A stretch of DNA of 64,000 bases. It comes from Prorocentrum cordatum (taxonomy: Eukaryota > Sar > Dinophyceae > Prorocentrales > Prorocentraceae). The position numbers were made by a program, and so were the translations under genes. Below are positions 43,547 to 52,969 of this stretch, one piece after another. Position 1 is the stretch's first letter. Each line of letters opens with the position of its first letter. Location of the stretch: assembly GCA_963575745.1 (NCBI GenBank), contig CAUYUJ010012202.1, forward strand, positions 116,001 through 180,000. Reading direction: 5' to 3'. The notes under the pieces are model-generated. The model did no database searches. It saw nothing but the letters and a program-made list of their open reading frames with translations, and was not told the origin of the DNA.

Positions 43547-43570
43547 TTGATCAGACTTCTCTATGGTGGG

Positions 43571-44059
43571 TCACTTTCCCTCGGGCGTGCGCCCTGATTC
43601 CATATTAAGTCCGTCCAGCTGTCTCAACGGCGCGACGTAACTCTCTGGACCAACCATGCCACCCGCTTTGTGCACATACCCCAGGTATATCCCTGGGATC
43701 ATTGCGCCTCCAGTCTTGGCTGTTCTAAATCTTGACTCTGGCGGGGGTGCATAGCGCACGAGAGACCCAAAGGGAAGAAACGGGGCCTCGAACGTATGTC
43801 CGAAGCGACGTTCCCAGCTGGACTTTCCTTCTTCAGGGGTCCTGGCATTGTAGCAAAGACAAAAGTATCGGACGGCATACGTCCAATATGGTGGCGGGAG
43901 ACCCGCCTGCATAAGCAGCGCTCTGGTCCCCATCTGTACTACGCCGTTCGCGCGCTCTGCGACGGCGTTTTTTTTTGTTTCCTGGGATAATTGGATCATG
44001 TGCAATCTTGAGCTCGTGACGTGCCCTTGCAAACTCACGCGCACCATCAGCGTAACCAT
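43571..44059 (-). CDS. Copia-type integrase, C-terminal half (element A)
   Basis: Contains KKNAVAERANGVVQMGTRAL (the third catalytic acid, Glu 35), LPPPYWTYAVRYFCLCYN and SSWERRFGH, then FGSLVRYAPP and GIYLGYVHKAGG, which are typical of Copia-type integrase C-termini. The first 27 residues are a shadow of the other frame; the sense joins here from the preceding frame at an A9 run (43968-43976). Confidence 0.85.
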   Translation of the reverse strand: MVTLMVRVSLQGHVTSSRLHMIQLSQETKKNAVAERANGVVQMGTRALLMQAGLPPPYWTYAVRYFCLCYNARTPEEGKSSWERRFGHTFEAPFLPFGSLVRYAPPPESRFRTAKTGGAMIPGIYLGYVHKAGGMVGPESYVAPLRQLDGLNMESGRTPEGK

Positions 44060-44549
44060 GCTCTAACTTCTCTCCAAGGGCTTTGAGGTTTACTAAAAAG
44101 TTGCAGACATGAACCGCAGACTTGTCGCGCACACCCTGGGCGGCAAGGAAATCCGCTGCTCGGTCGCGAAGAGTCACGCACGCGGTCTCATCGCGGAGCC
44201 CCCGCGAGAGTTCATCCATCGCAAACCAATGGTCCATCGTCGTCAGGTGTCCAAACGAAGTGGGGTTAGCGTATGGGCGGGGAACCTTCAGCCATTTGCC
44301 ACGCGCTTTGCGCTGCTGTTTTCTGACAGCCTTGGCCCAATTGCATACTGAACAATATGGGTTCTTGGGAGTATGAGTGAGAAGATGCGGCAGGGAGGCT
44401 GCGGCCGTTTTGAGCCGCTCGGCAAGGGAACCCGACGCCTCAACCTCTGCATCATCTGGGTCTGGTTCTGGCGGTGCGTCGACGTCGACCAAGTCGACGC
44501 CGCCAGCGCCTCCAACTTCCCCTCCTCGGGCCCGGCGGCCGCGTCGCAC
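43970..44549 (-). CDS. Copia-type integrase, zinc and catalytic core half (element A)
   Basis: After an acidic lead, His 55 and His 59 with CSVC (Cys 66, Cys 69) form the HHCC zinc site. TTMDHWF supplies the first catalytic Asp (106) and HGYADGAREF the second (168). The frame stays open to 43833 but the sense leaves it at the A9 run near 43968. Integrase inserts the cDNA into the host genome. Confidence 0.87.
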
Positions 44550-44699
44550 GCGTTGGAATTCGACCCTCGATCCATGTCATACGGGAGGTGCCCTGAGACC
44601 CCGTGCCAACAAGGGCTATTATATGCGGCTGCGCAGGCCTCGGCTTTGAAGGGCTGCTCGCTGCTCTGACCAACGCCTTGGCCGCGGCGGGGCAAAGTT

Positions 44700-45337
44700 G
44701 AGAGACATTTGGAGGCAGCAATGCTGGTCGGCGTCCGACTCCAACCGCTTTCGCTAGCCTTGCGAGGCGAATAGTAAAAATAAATGATGGTATCCGCAGA
44801 GTCTACCGAAGACGGAAAAGCGGGCGCGAGCTCAGTCGGCCGTCCGTCAACGTAGCTGTGGTTACCAATCAGCTCATGTGCATGCAAGTCTATGGTTACG
44901 CGAGTCTGAACAGCATGGGGCGGAGCGCCTCCCGCTGATTCCGCACTGTCCAGAAATGCCTGGGCGCCCGGCGTCGCGCAACACCACCGCTCGGGAGGTT
45001 CGCACTCCCCAGCGGCAACCGCGCACATCCACTGACCCAGCTCCTCTTTGCCTGAAAGGGTCAAGTATGGTATCTTGCCCTCAACGGCCAGGTCCACTCT
45101 GTGACCGTTGGGCAACAGTAGGTAGGGTATTTGGCCTGCTGGCCAAGAGAAACTAAAGCCGTGATCCATGCACCGCTCTCCTACCGACATCGCGCTCGGG
45201 GTCTCCGGCATGACCAAAGCGTTAAAACTACCACCCATAAATTTAGGACACGCGATGCGAACTGAACCGAGGGCTTTTGACTCTCCCCCGGCAGTATTCA
45301 GAATGATCGATTGTGGATGTTTTCGAATCACTCTCAT
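44700..45337 (-). CDS. Aspartic protease C-terminal part and spacer (element A)
   Basis: Reads NTAGGESKALGSVRIACP, then ALVMPETPSAMSVGERCMDH, FSFSWPAGQIPYLLLPNGHR and GKIPYL: the flap and C-terminal strands that follow the DTG in this family. The frame is nominally open to 44288, but beyond about 44700 the adjacent frame carries the integrase lead. A shift near 45345 splits it from the DTG segment. Confidence 0.75.
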
Positions 45338-45350
45338 TGCACCTGCGCTT

Positions 45351-45629
45351 CTAATATATTTTTTCCGCTATGAGGTTATACCCGCACCCTGTATCGATAA
45401 TGAAGCTCAGTGCTCCAAGATGCGCAGCATCCTTGTCTGCGCACCCCGCAGCGGCTGCGCCGCGTGGGCCCTCTTCCCCCTCCTCGGCCCTCAACCGGAA
45501 GTGCCAGACTTCATCTTGTAGGTCTGACGCCCTGATCAGGGCCTCCGCAGCAGACGCCCTTGACTGGGTAGACATCTGTCGGCGCATCTCACCTGGGAAC
45601 TTCCACCTGTCTTTGTCGCTCGAGGGCAA
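45351..45629 (-). CDS. Aspartic protease active-site segment (element A)
   Basis: A 92-codon frame ending LGALSFIIDTGCGYNLIAEK; the DTG catalytic triplet is at 45395-45387. This retropepsin processes the polyprotein. The upstream part (DLQDEVWHFRLRAEE) is a charged linker. Confidence 0.8.
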   Translation of the reverse strand: MPSSDKDRWKFPGEMRRQMSTQSRASAAEALIRASDLQDEVWHFRLRAEEGEEGPRGAAAAGCADKDAAHLGALSFIIDTGCGYNLIAEKIY

Positions 45630-46235
45630 CTCTTCGAGGTCGCGGCGACGCGCCTTCCGACAAGCGATGGCGGGCCCCTCAGTAAAGGGGTGAAATCGGA
45701 CGTGGAATTTGCATCGACCCTTCGTCTGAGATCGGATGCAACTCGTATTAAGAGTGGCGCCCCAGTACAGCTTGATAGCGCCCCGAGAAAGAGGATACAG
45801 GAAGTTCGCAAGGATATTTACAATATTTCTCGCTTGCTCCCTGCATTCGTGGTGAAACGTTCCGCGGGAGGGATTCCTGTCTCCTCCTCCGCTAAAATCT
45901 ATAGAGGCCTTTTGAAAAATGAGGGCCGGCCTGCTTCTGCCCAGGAAGGCCCCGAGCTAACGGGGCGGGGCACGCAATGGCACCCAAGCTGACTAGGTCA
46001 GTGGATACCTTCCTCTCCCCCCACTTTCGGTTTAACCGACGCGGACATCGCCGCATCCACCGAGCGAAGAAGATAAAATAAAACATCTTTAACAACATTA
46101 TGCCAATCATTCTTCCGGCACTGGCGGCTGAACCGCCAGTGCGGAGCCAATGTCACGGATGGCCAGTCGTGGTCTTGGCAAACCAACAATCTTTTCCACG
46201 CGCGCATTTGCCTGTTTCCATGAAAGAGCGACAAT

Positions 46236-46660
46236 TCATATATTTGCCTTTGCCTCTGCCCTTGTTTCTGTCTCCGTTCTTCTTGCGCTTTTCTGAAGTG
46301 GTACTAGAGCCCTAGACCCGCTGTTACCAGCATTGGAGGGGACGTTGGCAGCTGCGGCGCTGGCTCGTTTAACTGTTCGCTCATGCCCCAGAGACTGTCC
46401 AGCATCAAGCTTCGCTTGATCATATTTATCTCGTTTGAGCTGTTCTGCATCGGTCAGGCCTCTGTGTTTTCTGTAGCAACCGTCCTCAGGACCACGGCCA
46501 TTCTTGGGGTCGCGCGTATAAGCATAGCATGGTAGCGTACTCTCTTTCCCGCGCGAACGGTTGGACTGACTCCTGTTCCGTCGTTGCGATCCTTTTCCGC
46601 GGCCACCCGCCGGAGTCTGTGATCGGCTCCGCCCCTTTCGGCATCGGCCTCCAAGTTTTT
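46236..46660 (-). CDS. Gag C-terminal part after an A8-run frameshift (element A)
   Basis: Ser/Arg-rich stretch (GRSRSQTPAGGRGKGSQRRN) then PCYAYTRDPKNGRGPEDGCY and RKHRGL, a possible C...C-x3-H zinc motif, then a lysine-rich tail. The sense enters this frame from the preceding one at the A8 run 46656-46663 and stops with TAG... at 46236 region. In these elements nucleocapsid-like fingers bind the RNA genome. Confidence 0.6.
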
Positions 46661-47589
46661 TTTGCTTTAGGACGAAAATCGAATCTCCCTCTGGGATTCT
46701 TGTTCTGAGCCGTAGCGGCATTTGAGTTCTTCCCCGCAGCCGGCTGGGCCGGCGCGGCAGCTTTGGGCTTCTTATGATTGAAAGGGCATCCTTGACCCGC
46801 AGTCGGGCAGGTTTGACCTGCATTTCGTACAAACTTGCACGTCGTCTCGCCCTTAGTCAGGCCACTCTTCATCACATCCGTGGGTTTCCAAAGACGTGCC
46901 GCCACCTCTGCCGGAGCGGCTTTGCCGTTGGCGTTCCGTCGGTTGTCGTGGCCACTGATTCCACCTCCGCCCAATCGCGTTTGTCTTGCACGTTGATTCA
47001 AAGTACTTTCGCGCACGCTTATGTGCCACTCTTCTTTGTCACGCAACATCACCCCTTCAATCTGCCCCATAAGCCATTCGTAAGATTTCACACCCTCTCC
47101 CAATTTATCTTTGGACAGGTCATAGAGTTGACAAACGAAATCTAACTTCTTAGGCTTCCTGCGTTGCTCGACGAAGTGTGCATGAATCGAAGCTCTCATC
47201 TCATCGGACGGACGTCGGGCGCAAAAGAGCTGCTGGTAAACATCTGTCCACTCCTTACAAAAATGGTACAAGTCAGCGTCCGGCTTGTTAGGGTCGATGA
47301 CTACCTTGAAAATATCACGCGAAATGCGATGTTGCCCAAACTCAGATCTAACAGAACACCAGTGGCAAATGGCTCGTACCGTCTCACGCCCCGTCAAAAG
47401 TCTCTCTTGATTCTGAGCCGCGTACTCCATTCGAGTGATTTGCTGAAGAAAATGTGAGTGGTGACTGGGCAGGTTGCGATTATTGCGCATCTTGTTGAAC
47501 TTCTCAATCAAATTTGCGGCCATCATCATATCAAGACGCTGGAAGCGACCTGGGTCTTTGAGTTGTTCATCGTCTACCGCAGGGTTCAT
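46486..47589 (-). CDS. Gag central part with CCCH finger (element A)
   Basis: A 367-codon frame, helical: FQRLDMMMAANLIEKFNKMR, then LLTGRETVRAICHWC and FCKEWTDVYQQLF, as in Copia-type Gag capsid domains. Near residue 255 CKFVRNAGQTCPTAGQGCPF and following NH give a C-x9-C-x6-C-x3-H finger. It is in frame with the upstream part apart from a TAA at 47617-47619. The end beyond 46656 is a shadow of the next frame. Confidence 0.7.
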   Translation of the reverse strand: MNPAVDDEQLKDPGRFQRLDMMMAANLIEKFNKMRNNRNLPSHHSHFLQQITRMEYAAQNQERLLTGRETVRAICHWCSVRSEFGQHRISRDIFKVVIDPNKPDADLYHFCKEWTDVYQQLFCARRPSDEMRASIHAHFVEQRRKPKKLDFVCQLYDLSKDKLGEGVKSYEWLMGQIEGVMLRDKEEWHISVRESTLNQRARQTRLGGGGISGHDNRRNANGKAAPAEVAARLWKPTDVMKSGLTKGETTCKFVRNAGQTCPTAGQGCPFNHKKPKAAAPAQPAAGKNSNAATAQNKNPRGRFDFRPKAKKTWRPMPKGAEPITDSGGWPRKRIATTEQESVQPFAREREYATMLCLYARPQEWPWS

Positions 47590-47616
47590 AGCTTCCGTGA
47601 TCCATCGCTGCGCGAA

Positions 47617-48672
47617 TTAGATCTCAGGAGATGATCCAGCGATCGCGCGGATCGCATGCATCTGCCACTCCCGTATGTTTGTAACATCGGGAATGTCCAT
47701 CAGTTCAACTTTCTGATTGTTTCCAACCTGTCTCCACTGGTCTAGCGGGGTACTCTCATCAAGGCCTCCTGGGTCATGTGGCCCTCCTGGGCCCTGAGGT
47801 CCGCCACGACCGCCTCCACCATCCGAAGATCCTGGTCCCCCCGGACCCCCTGGAGGCGGCTTATCTGGCCGATCGCAGATAGCGTCATTACGCGTCGACA
47901 TAATCTCAGTACTCGGCGCGTCACTCCTGTCATCCCCATTTTTGTCTTGCCCCGCCCCGCCAGACGGCTTGGCCGCTGGCGGTCTCACAGGTCCGCCCCT
48001 AGAGAACGGATGATACTTGACAAAACCAGCATCTTCATTGGCACCTGTCAACTTCATATTTATTGGTAGGCCACTCTCAGAGGTACTCGGCTTAGCCGGA
48101 CCTTCGATTGCAGGGCCGGGGACAGTAAAGTTGGGTCGCGTAACAGGCCTCACAAGCGTTTCTTGTGAAAACAAAGGCATGTCAAATGAATTTAAAGTGG
48201 GCACTCTTTCCCGTCCCTTTTCAATGTACGGAAATGGCTTGGTGATGATAGCTATGAGCTTCATCATTCCTTTCTCCAATGTAGCTACGTTAGTCAGGGC
48301 CTCATCTCCCTCTCGGATGTTGGCTGCTGACCTTTCTGAGCTCAGTCTAACCTGCTCTCCAGCCTGCTCCATCGTTCGCTGACTATTTATCTTGTCAGCA
48401 TTACATTCGTCCAGGAGCTTTTGCTGTTGAGCCCGGAATTCGCGATTAGCACTGTGTTGCCGCCATTGCTCATTCCACTTCTCCAGTTCTGCCGGCAGAC
48501 TCTTCTTTTGAGTGCATGTAGAACGCCGTTTCGCACTCACATCAAAGTGATCTTTGCAACTCGGCAGTCCACAAGTGGCGCAATCACCTACCTTCGGGTT
48601 GTCACAAATTGAGCAACTCTCTTCATCGTCCCGTTTTGCAGGCTGTTGCTGCGGTGCAGCGCCCACCTGCAA
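47617..48672 (-). CDS. Gag-upstream part with Cys/His cluster (element A)
   Basis: A 351-codon frame: CSICDNPKVGDCATCGLPSC followed by KDH is a treble-clef-like zinc cluster, then a charged coiled coil (QQQKLLDECNADKINSQRTM) and a Gly/Pro-rich linker (residues 225-310). It is in the same frame as 48676-48924 across a TGA, and as the next frame across a TAA. Confidence 0.65.
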   Translation of the reverse strand: MQVGAAPQQQPAKRDDEESCSICDNPKVGDCATCGLPSCKDHFDVSAKRRSTCTQKKSLPAELEKWNEQWRQHSANREFRAQQQKLLDECNADKINSQRTMEQAGEQVRLSSERSAANIREGDEALTNVATLEKGMMKLIAIITKPFPYIEKGRERVPTLNSFDMPLFSQETLVRPVTRPNFTVPGPAIEGPAKPSTSESGLPINMKLTGANEDAGFVKYHPFSRGGPVRPPAAKPSGGAGQDKNGDDRSDAPSTEIMSTRNDAICDRPDKPPPGGPGGPGSSDGGGGRGGPQGPGGPHDPGGLDESTPLDQWRQVGNNQKVELMDIPDVTNIREWQMHAIRAIAGSSPEI

Positions 48673-48675
48673 CGG

Positions 48676-48924
48676 TCACGGTGCCGCGCTCGCTACGGTC
48701 ATCAAATCAGACTGGGCCGGAACGGGCGCTGCGCTGGACGGCCGGGCCGCCGGCGATGGTCGCCTGCTCGTCCCAGCCGGCTTGGCCGCTGGGCGCGTAC
48801 TGTCGCTCAATTGCATACGCTGGAGAGACGCTCTGGCGTTCTCATGTGACTTGAGCTCTTCTCGATATTGATTATTCTGATCAGCTATCTTCGCAGCTAC
48901 AACTTGTGCGTTGACCGCTTCCAA
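48676..48924 (-). CDS. Gag-upstream coiled-coil fragment (element A)
   Basis: NAQVVAAKIADQNNQYREEL is coiled-coil-like; then a Pro/Ala/Ser linker carrying mini-hairpins at 48739 and 48778. It ends at TGA (48676-48678) with the same frame continuing. A frameshift near 48945 connects it to the preceding coiled coil. Confidence 0.5.
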   Translation of the reverse strand: MEAVNAQVVAAKIADQNNQYREELKSHENARASLQRMQLSDSTRPAAKPAGTSRRPSPAARPSSAAPVPAQSDLMTVASAAP

Positions 48925-49322
48925 CCTGGCAGTTTGAAGTTGTTATTGGAGCTCCTGCTGTTCTCGAGCTGCCCTAGCTCCCTAGCTGTGGCGACCCTCT
49001 CTCCTTTTACTCTTGCCGCCGCAACAACTGCGGACACTGCGTTGGTACCAGCAGATTGGCTATTTGCCGTAATGACGGCTTGTCTTTCGGAGGCAATCAT
49101 TTCGGCATATCTGTCCTCAGCTTTTTCCTCCGCGATCCGCTTGGCGGCCGTGGTCTGATAAGACATCTGTTCCAGCAGTTCTTGTTCTCGCTTTCTGGCC
49201 GCCTGGGCCATGGCGAGTGTCTCAGCCTCGAACGTCTTCCGAAAGACCTCAACGACTGCATGCATCTCTTCTCTATCCAGCCGGGCTTTCTCTGCTCTTC
49301 GAGCGTCGCGGGCCAGAAATTA
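48897..49322 (-). CDS. Long coiled-coil region (element A)
   Basis: From the TAA at 49320-49322 the same frame continues as a strongly charged helix (ARRAEKARLDREEMHAVVEV; AAKRIAEEKAEDRYAEMI). Coiled coils are common in Gag proteins. The first ATG after the stop is at 49265. Confidence 0.5.
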
Positions 49323-50231
49323 TTGCTGTGTTCTGGCCTCGACATATCTAACCTGACCTTGCATCGCCTGGAGATGAAGGCAAGTGCAACTGTGCTCTTC
49401 CATCGGCATGCAGTCCACGCACAACCATTGATTGCTGCAGTTAGTACACGCGCCTGAGCAATATGTACATACTGGACGTCTACAGGCTCCTTCAGGCTTG
49501 CGGGCTTTCCCTGGGCATCTGTTCTCCGCCTGGGGCGAACAGTTAGGGCCATAGTTCCAGCATGTTTCGCGCGTCGATATCGCGCTGTTGCTCCTCGATG
49601 TTGATCGAGCTCCAGATCTGGGTATATTGCGTCTTCCTCGGCTCGAGGCGTTCGATCTGGGACGCAGGTGCGTGCTCTCTGGCGGCTTTGGCACCTCTCG
49701 AAGTTCCTCATCCCTCTCGTCTTGCCGTATCAACTCATTGAGCGAAGCTGGGGGTTCAATCATTTCATCGCCCTCAACTACTATGGGCATCGACGGTTGC
49801 CAACCGCCTGGGGCGACGGCAGTCCGATGAAATCCTTCTGGAAGCGGGGAGTCGTTCAAGTCATAATCCTCATTCCTTTGCTTCTTTCGTTGAGGGGCGG
49901 GAGTTCGTCCTGTGATCTCCCGGCCATGCTTCGCTTGCGTTGGGCATTCGGTTTCTACCTCGATCGCCTGGGGCATCAGGTCGCTTATCTCAATGTCCGA
50001 ATCTGGCATTGTGAATGCTGCCCCAAGGGCTTCCACCTGATCGTAATCAATCGTCTCTTGCCCGGGGGACCACCTCTCGTCTTCGACGGGGTGGTCAGCA
50101 TCCATTATTGAGGACAAATCTCGGCCGATTGACACCTGATAATTGGCATCCTCGATGTCATTCTCCATGGAGTCAATATCATCTCCATCATCAAATTGTT
50201 CGTCACTGTTCTGGCCGGTCTGTCCATTCAA
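49320..50231 (-). CDS. N-terminal polyprotein region with Cys-rich cluster (element A)
   Basis: A 303-codon acidic frame whose last 80 residues are Cys-rich: CWNYGPNCSPQ, CRRPVCTYCSGACTNCSNQW and LCVDCMPMEEHSCTCLH, a B-box- or RING-like pattern of paired cysteines. It is in frame with 50403-50861 across a TGA. Function unknown. Confidence 0.55.
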   Translation of the reverse strand: MNGQTGQNSDEQFDDGDDIDSMENDIEDANYQVSIGRDLSSIMDADHPVEDERWSPGQETIDYDQVEALGAAFTMPDSDIEISDLMPQAIEVETECPTQAKHGREITGRTPAPQRKKQRNEDYDLNDSPLPEGFHRTAVAPGGWQPSMPIVVEGDEMIEPPASLNELIRQDERDEELREVPKPPESTHLRPRSNASSRGRRNIPRSGARSTSRSNSAISTRETCWNYGPNCSPQAENRCPGKARKPEGACRRPVCTYCSGACTNCSNQWLCVDCMPMEEHSCTCLHLQAMQGQVRYVEARTQQ

Positions 50232-50402
50232 AGCTATCGGGATTGGGCGCGCCCTTTGTGCGTTTCCCCATCCGTCTGGGACGGTGGGGCATACGCCTCT
50301 GGGCCCTTCATCTTCTCCCGACCCACTGGCTTGGCCAGCGGCCGGTACGACAGTCCGCGCGGCAATCGGGCTGGAGTTTATCGTTTCCGAAGATACGGCT
50401 AT

Positions 50403-50861
50403 TCACGATCTCGAGAAAGCTCCTCGTAGGATCTTTGCTGTTGTGCCGTCTCGCCTGGCCAGATCCGGGGTCTGATCACGATCTCCGCTCAGAATCCGAG
50501 AAAGAGAATCGTCTCTGGACAAATCTACAATATCTCCCCTACTCCTGCCCCTAGAGACATGGGTGGCGATAGAAGAAGAGGGAAGGCGGTCCCTCCCCGG
50601 GCCGCCGTCCTGTAATACTTGCCCGTCACGTTGTGCAACTTGTGTCTTGAGCTCGTCTCTGGTGGGCAATTCGGCTGTCTCATCATAGCTCATCCCTGAT
50701 GCGACCTGGTCGCGGGTTTCGGCTGATAACCAGTTTCTCCTCTGAGAATCGGGGTAAGATGACAAAGGAATTAAGGTCTCACGTTCACTCTGCTTTGTGG
50801 TAGAGGGCACGGGAAGAGACATCGATAAGACAGTGGTTAACCGGTAAGCAATTGTACTCAA
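50403..50861 (-). CDS. N-terminal end of element A polyprotein
   Basis: A 152-codon Ser/Arg/Asp-rich frame (DELKTQVAQRDGQVLQDGG; SRDDSLSRILSGDRDQTPD). It is the most upstream frame that belongs to the run, being in phase with 49320-50231 across a TGA at 50403-50405. No domain. The true start could lie further up. Confidence 0.45.
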   Translation of the reverse strand: MSTIAYRLTTVLSMSLPVPSTTKQSERETLIPLSSYPDSQRRNWLSAETRDQVASGMSYDETAELPTRDELKTQVAQRDGQVLQDGGPGRDRLPSSSIATHVSRGRSRGDIVDLSRDDSLSRILSGDRDQTPDLARRDGTTAKILRGAFSRS

Positions 50862-51130
50862 GATTAGTCAGGGAGGAGGCCGGCCGGCCGACGACCGACG
50901 ACGCGCGGCAGCCGAAGGCACGCTCGCTCCTGTTTCTCCTTCGAGCACAAACAGCTGCGAGTTGGTACCGCAGTAACAATACAGACAGTGCACTGCAAGG
51001 CAGGCAGCGAGAGAAACAATGTTATGATGAGGCGGAGAGGAGCACATTTATTTCCCGGGTATCCCGGGGCCTCCTGCAGGGCAGCCTGGGGCCAGGGGAC
51101 GTGGCACGGGGCGCGCCAAGGGACCGCGAC
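50862..51130. other. No gene; 5' flank of element A
   Basis: Includes a GGCCGGCCGGCC palindrome near 50879-50890 and otherwise plain sequence. It might hold LTR sequence, but I could not match it to the other end. Confidence 0.35.
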
Positions 51131-51295
51131 CCATTGTAACTTATGCGGATTTCGCGCCCCCAGCGCCAAAACCCTTTGTAAATTAGCCTGGATTTGCGCC
51201 CCCAGGGCAAATATCTTTCGAAATTTACGACGGACGCACGCCCCCAGGGCCACGGTCCCTTTCAATTATACGAGCTCGGCGCTCCCAGTGTTTAG
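51130..51295. repeat. About 43-bp tandem repeat, three to four units
   Basis: GCGCCCCCAG recurs at about 51153, 51196 and 51238 (then GCGCTCCCAG near 51278), each after an ATTTGCGG-like stretch and before AAA...TTTCGAAATT-like sequence. Confidence 0.75.
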
Positions 51296-51314
51296 GGGCG
51301 CCTGCCCGCTTTCC

Positions 51315-51475
51315 TCATCATCCTCGTCCTCCTCCTCGTCATCCTTCTCCTCGTCCTCGTCCTCGTCCTCGTCCTCCTCTTTCTCCTCCTCCTCCTCCTC
51401 CTCCTCCTCCTCCTCCTCCTCCTCTTTCTCCTCCTCCTCCTCCTCCTCCTCCTCCTCCCCCGCCTCCCCCTCCCT
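51315..51475. repeat. (CCT)n/(CGT)n polypyrimidine tract
   Basis: TCCTCCTCGTCC followed by uninterrupted CTC repeats. Confidence 0.92.
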
Positions 51476-51489
51476 ACCTCGGGCGTGAT

Positions 51490-51900
51490 AGACCATGGGG
51501 CCTCATGGGGCCTCCTGGAATCCCATGGGCTTCCTGGGGCAGCAACCTCTGGGGACCCTGCGGCCTCTTGAAACCTCGTGGGCTCTCCTCGTCAGGGTAT
51601 CCTCAACCCTCCAGGGGCATCCTCAGCGTTCTGGAACTTTTTAAATCGTTCCAGATACGCCCGGCGCGTGCAGGGATCTCCCGGGGCCTTGTGGGACCTC
51701 GCGGTGCATCCCGGGACCTCCTGGAGTGTCCTGGAATCTCTTTGGGATTCCCACGGCCTCTCAAGAGGTCCTGAAGTCTCCTGGAGCTTCCTGATGCCTC
51801 CTGATGCCGCCTGGAGCCTCTTGGCGGCTCTCGAAGAAGCCATGCGCGGGGCTTCAAAATTGGCGACAGATTCAAGGATAAGAGCCTTACCGTTGAGAAA
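51490..51900. repeat. CTCCTGG-type degenerate repeat
   Basis: GGGGCCTCCTGGAATCCC-like units, similar in style to the first 10 kb. Followed at 51900-52500 by unremarkable GC-rich sequence without a gene. Confidence 0.65.
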
Positions 51901-52510
51901 GAGGGCGCGGTGGACGTGTCACACTTGAAGCCCGCAACCGTGCCTGGCGCACCCCGGCGCAAATCCCGGCCCTGCATAATGCGGCGCGATTTGTCCCCTC
52001 CCCGCTGTCCCTCCGGTCCCCGGGAGGGTTAGTTTTCCGATTTTCGCTGGTAAGAAACACCCCCCCCCTCTCGGCGGTGACGGAGGGCACTCGGCGGGGG
52101 AAGGCGGGTTGGCAGGGCGGCCGGTTGGGCACGGAGAGCTGGGGGGGCCGCGCCCTGAGAGATTGCTCACGCCCGCGCTGTCTGGATTCCGCGATGGTGC
52201 CAGGGAAGTATAATATGCCCCCCGTCACTCTGGATCGATGTTTTGGTTTGCCCTGGGGGGCGTGGAACTCCAGTTGGGCGCAAGGGCGCGGGCGACGTCA
52301 GCATCTGCAGCGGGCGATTTGTGGCCCAGACGGAGGGGGTGACAGACCCCAGGGACCTCAGCGGCGGGCGAGCGTTAGGTACAATGGGCCAAGAGCACGC
52401 ATGGAACCGCCCTTAGACAATGAGAACCCGCTACCTCGTTAACAATCAACATCGAACCAAGCCCCGTCGACAATAACCAAGTTCAAGCCGCCAGAACCAA
52501 GCAGTTCAAC

Positions 52511-52531
52511 CTTAAGCCAAAATAGGTACGA
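52511..52531 (-). other. Possible degenerate relict spliced leader
   Basis: The minus strand matches the leader at 17 of 21 positions, including ATTTTGGCT. It points toward element A, whose first frame begins about 1.65 kb away. The match could be chance. Confidence 0.35.
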
Positions 52532-52599
52532 TAGAGGGTGAAGAAGAGCACTTGGCATTACCATCCAAGGGTTAAAAAGAAAGAAGATACGGAAAAAAG

Positions 52600-52800
52600 A
52601 AAGAGGATGACGACGACAACGTCGGTGACAACGACAAAAACAACGGCAACAACGACAGGAAGGATACTTTCAACAACAACGACAAGCAAAACAACGACAA
52701 CGCTTTCAACAACACGTTCAACAACAACGACGAAAAAACATCACCACCCTCGAGGAGGACGGGGGGGAAAGAGGCGGAGGATGCGACGACGACGACGCGG
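52600..52800. repeat. (ACGACA)n-like repeat
   Basis: AACAACGACA and ACAACGACG runs; open frames are Thr/Ser-rich repeat translations. Confidence 0.75.
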
Positions 52801-52969
52801 CCGCCGCGGTCCTGGGGCACCGCCACCGCGCCCCCCCCCCTCCTGGCCCTCGCAGTTCCCTCTGCCGCGGTCCTCCTCCTCGTCTTCTTCGGGCTCCCCC
52901 CCCCTGCCCCCCCTCTTCCTGTTCCTCTTCCCTGCTCGGCTGCACGGGCACTCGCTCGCACTTGCGCGC

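Larger units (their letters stand above)
36566..50338. repeat. Dispersed 11-bp GC mini-hairpin family (CGGC-NNN-GCCG), at least 21 copies
   Basis: Copies start at 36566, 36605, 37439, 37890, 39306, 39344, 39380, 39452, 39904, 41134, 41173, 42413, 42544, 43112, 46119, 46739, 47965, 48088, 48739, 48778 and 50326. Most read CGGC(TTG/TGG/TGA/TAG/CTG)GCCG. Some have compensating arms (TGGC/GCCA at 36566, CTGGC/GCCAG at 50326) or longer stems (9 bp at 46119-46141, GCCGGC/GCCGGC at 46739). The motif falls in two different codon phases, so it is not a conserved peptide. Confidence 0.85.
35800..50900 (-). mobile_element. Giant Copia-type retroelement A with extra 3' module
   Basis: Minus-strand order: gag-like region with Cys clusters and CCCH finger (50861-46236), DTG protease (45.6-44.9 kb), HHCC/DDE integrase (44.5-43.6 kb), RT with YVDD (43.05-41.4 kb), then an SGNH-like frame and a 1209-codon frame. 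Integrase before RT is the Copia arrangement. A recognisable RNase H after YVDD is missing. I count about five in-frame stops and several frameshifts, two of them at A8/A9 runs. GC mini-hairpins at 36566-50338 occur in both the polyprotein and the module, which argues they belong together. LTRs were not identified by eye. Confidence 0.75.
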
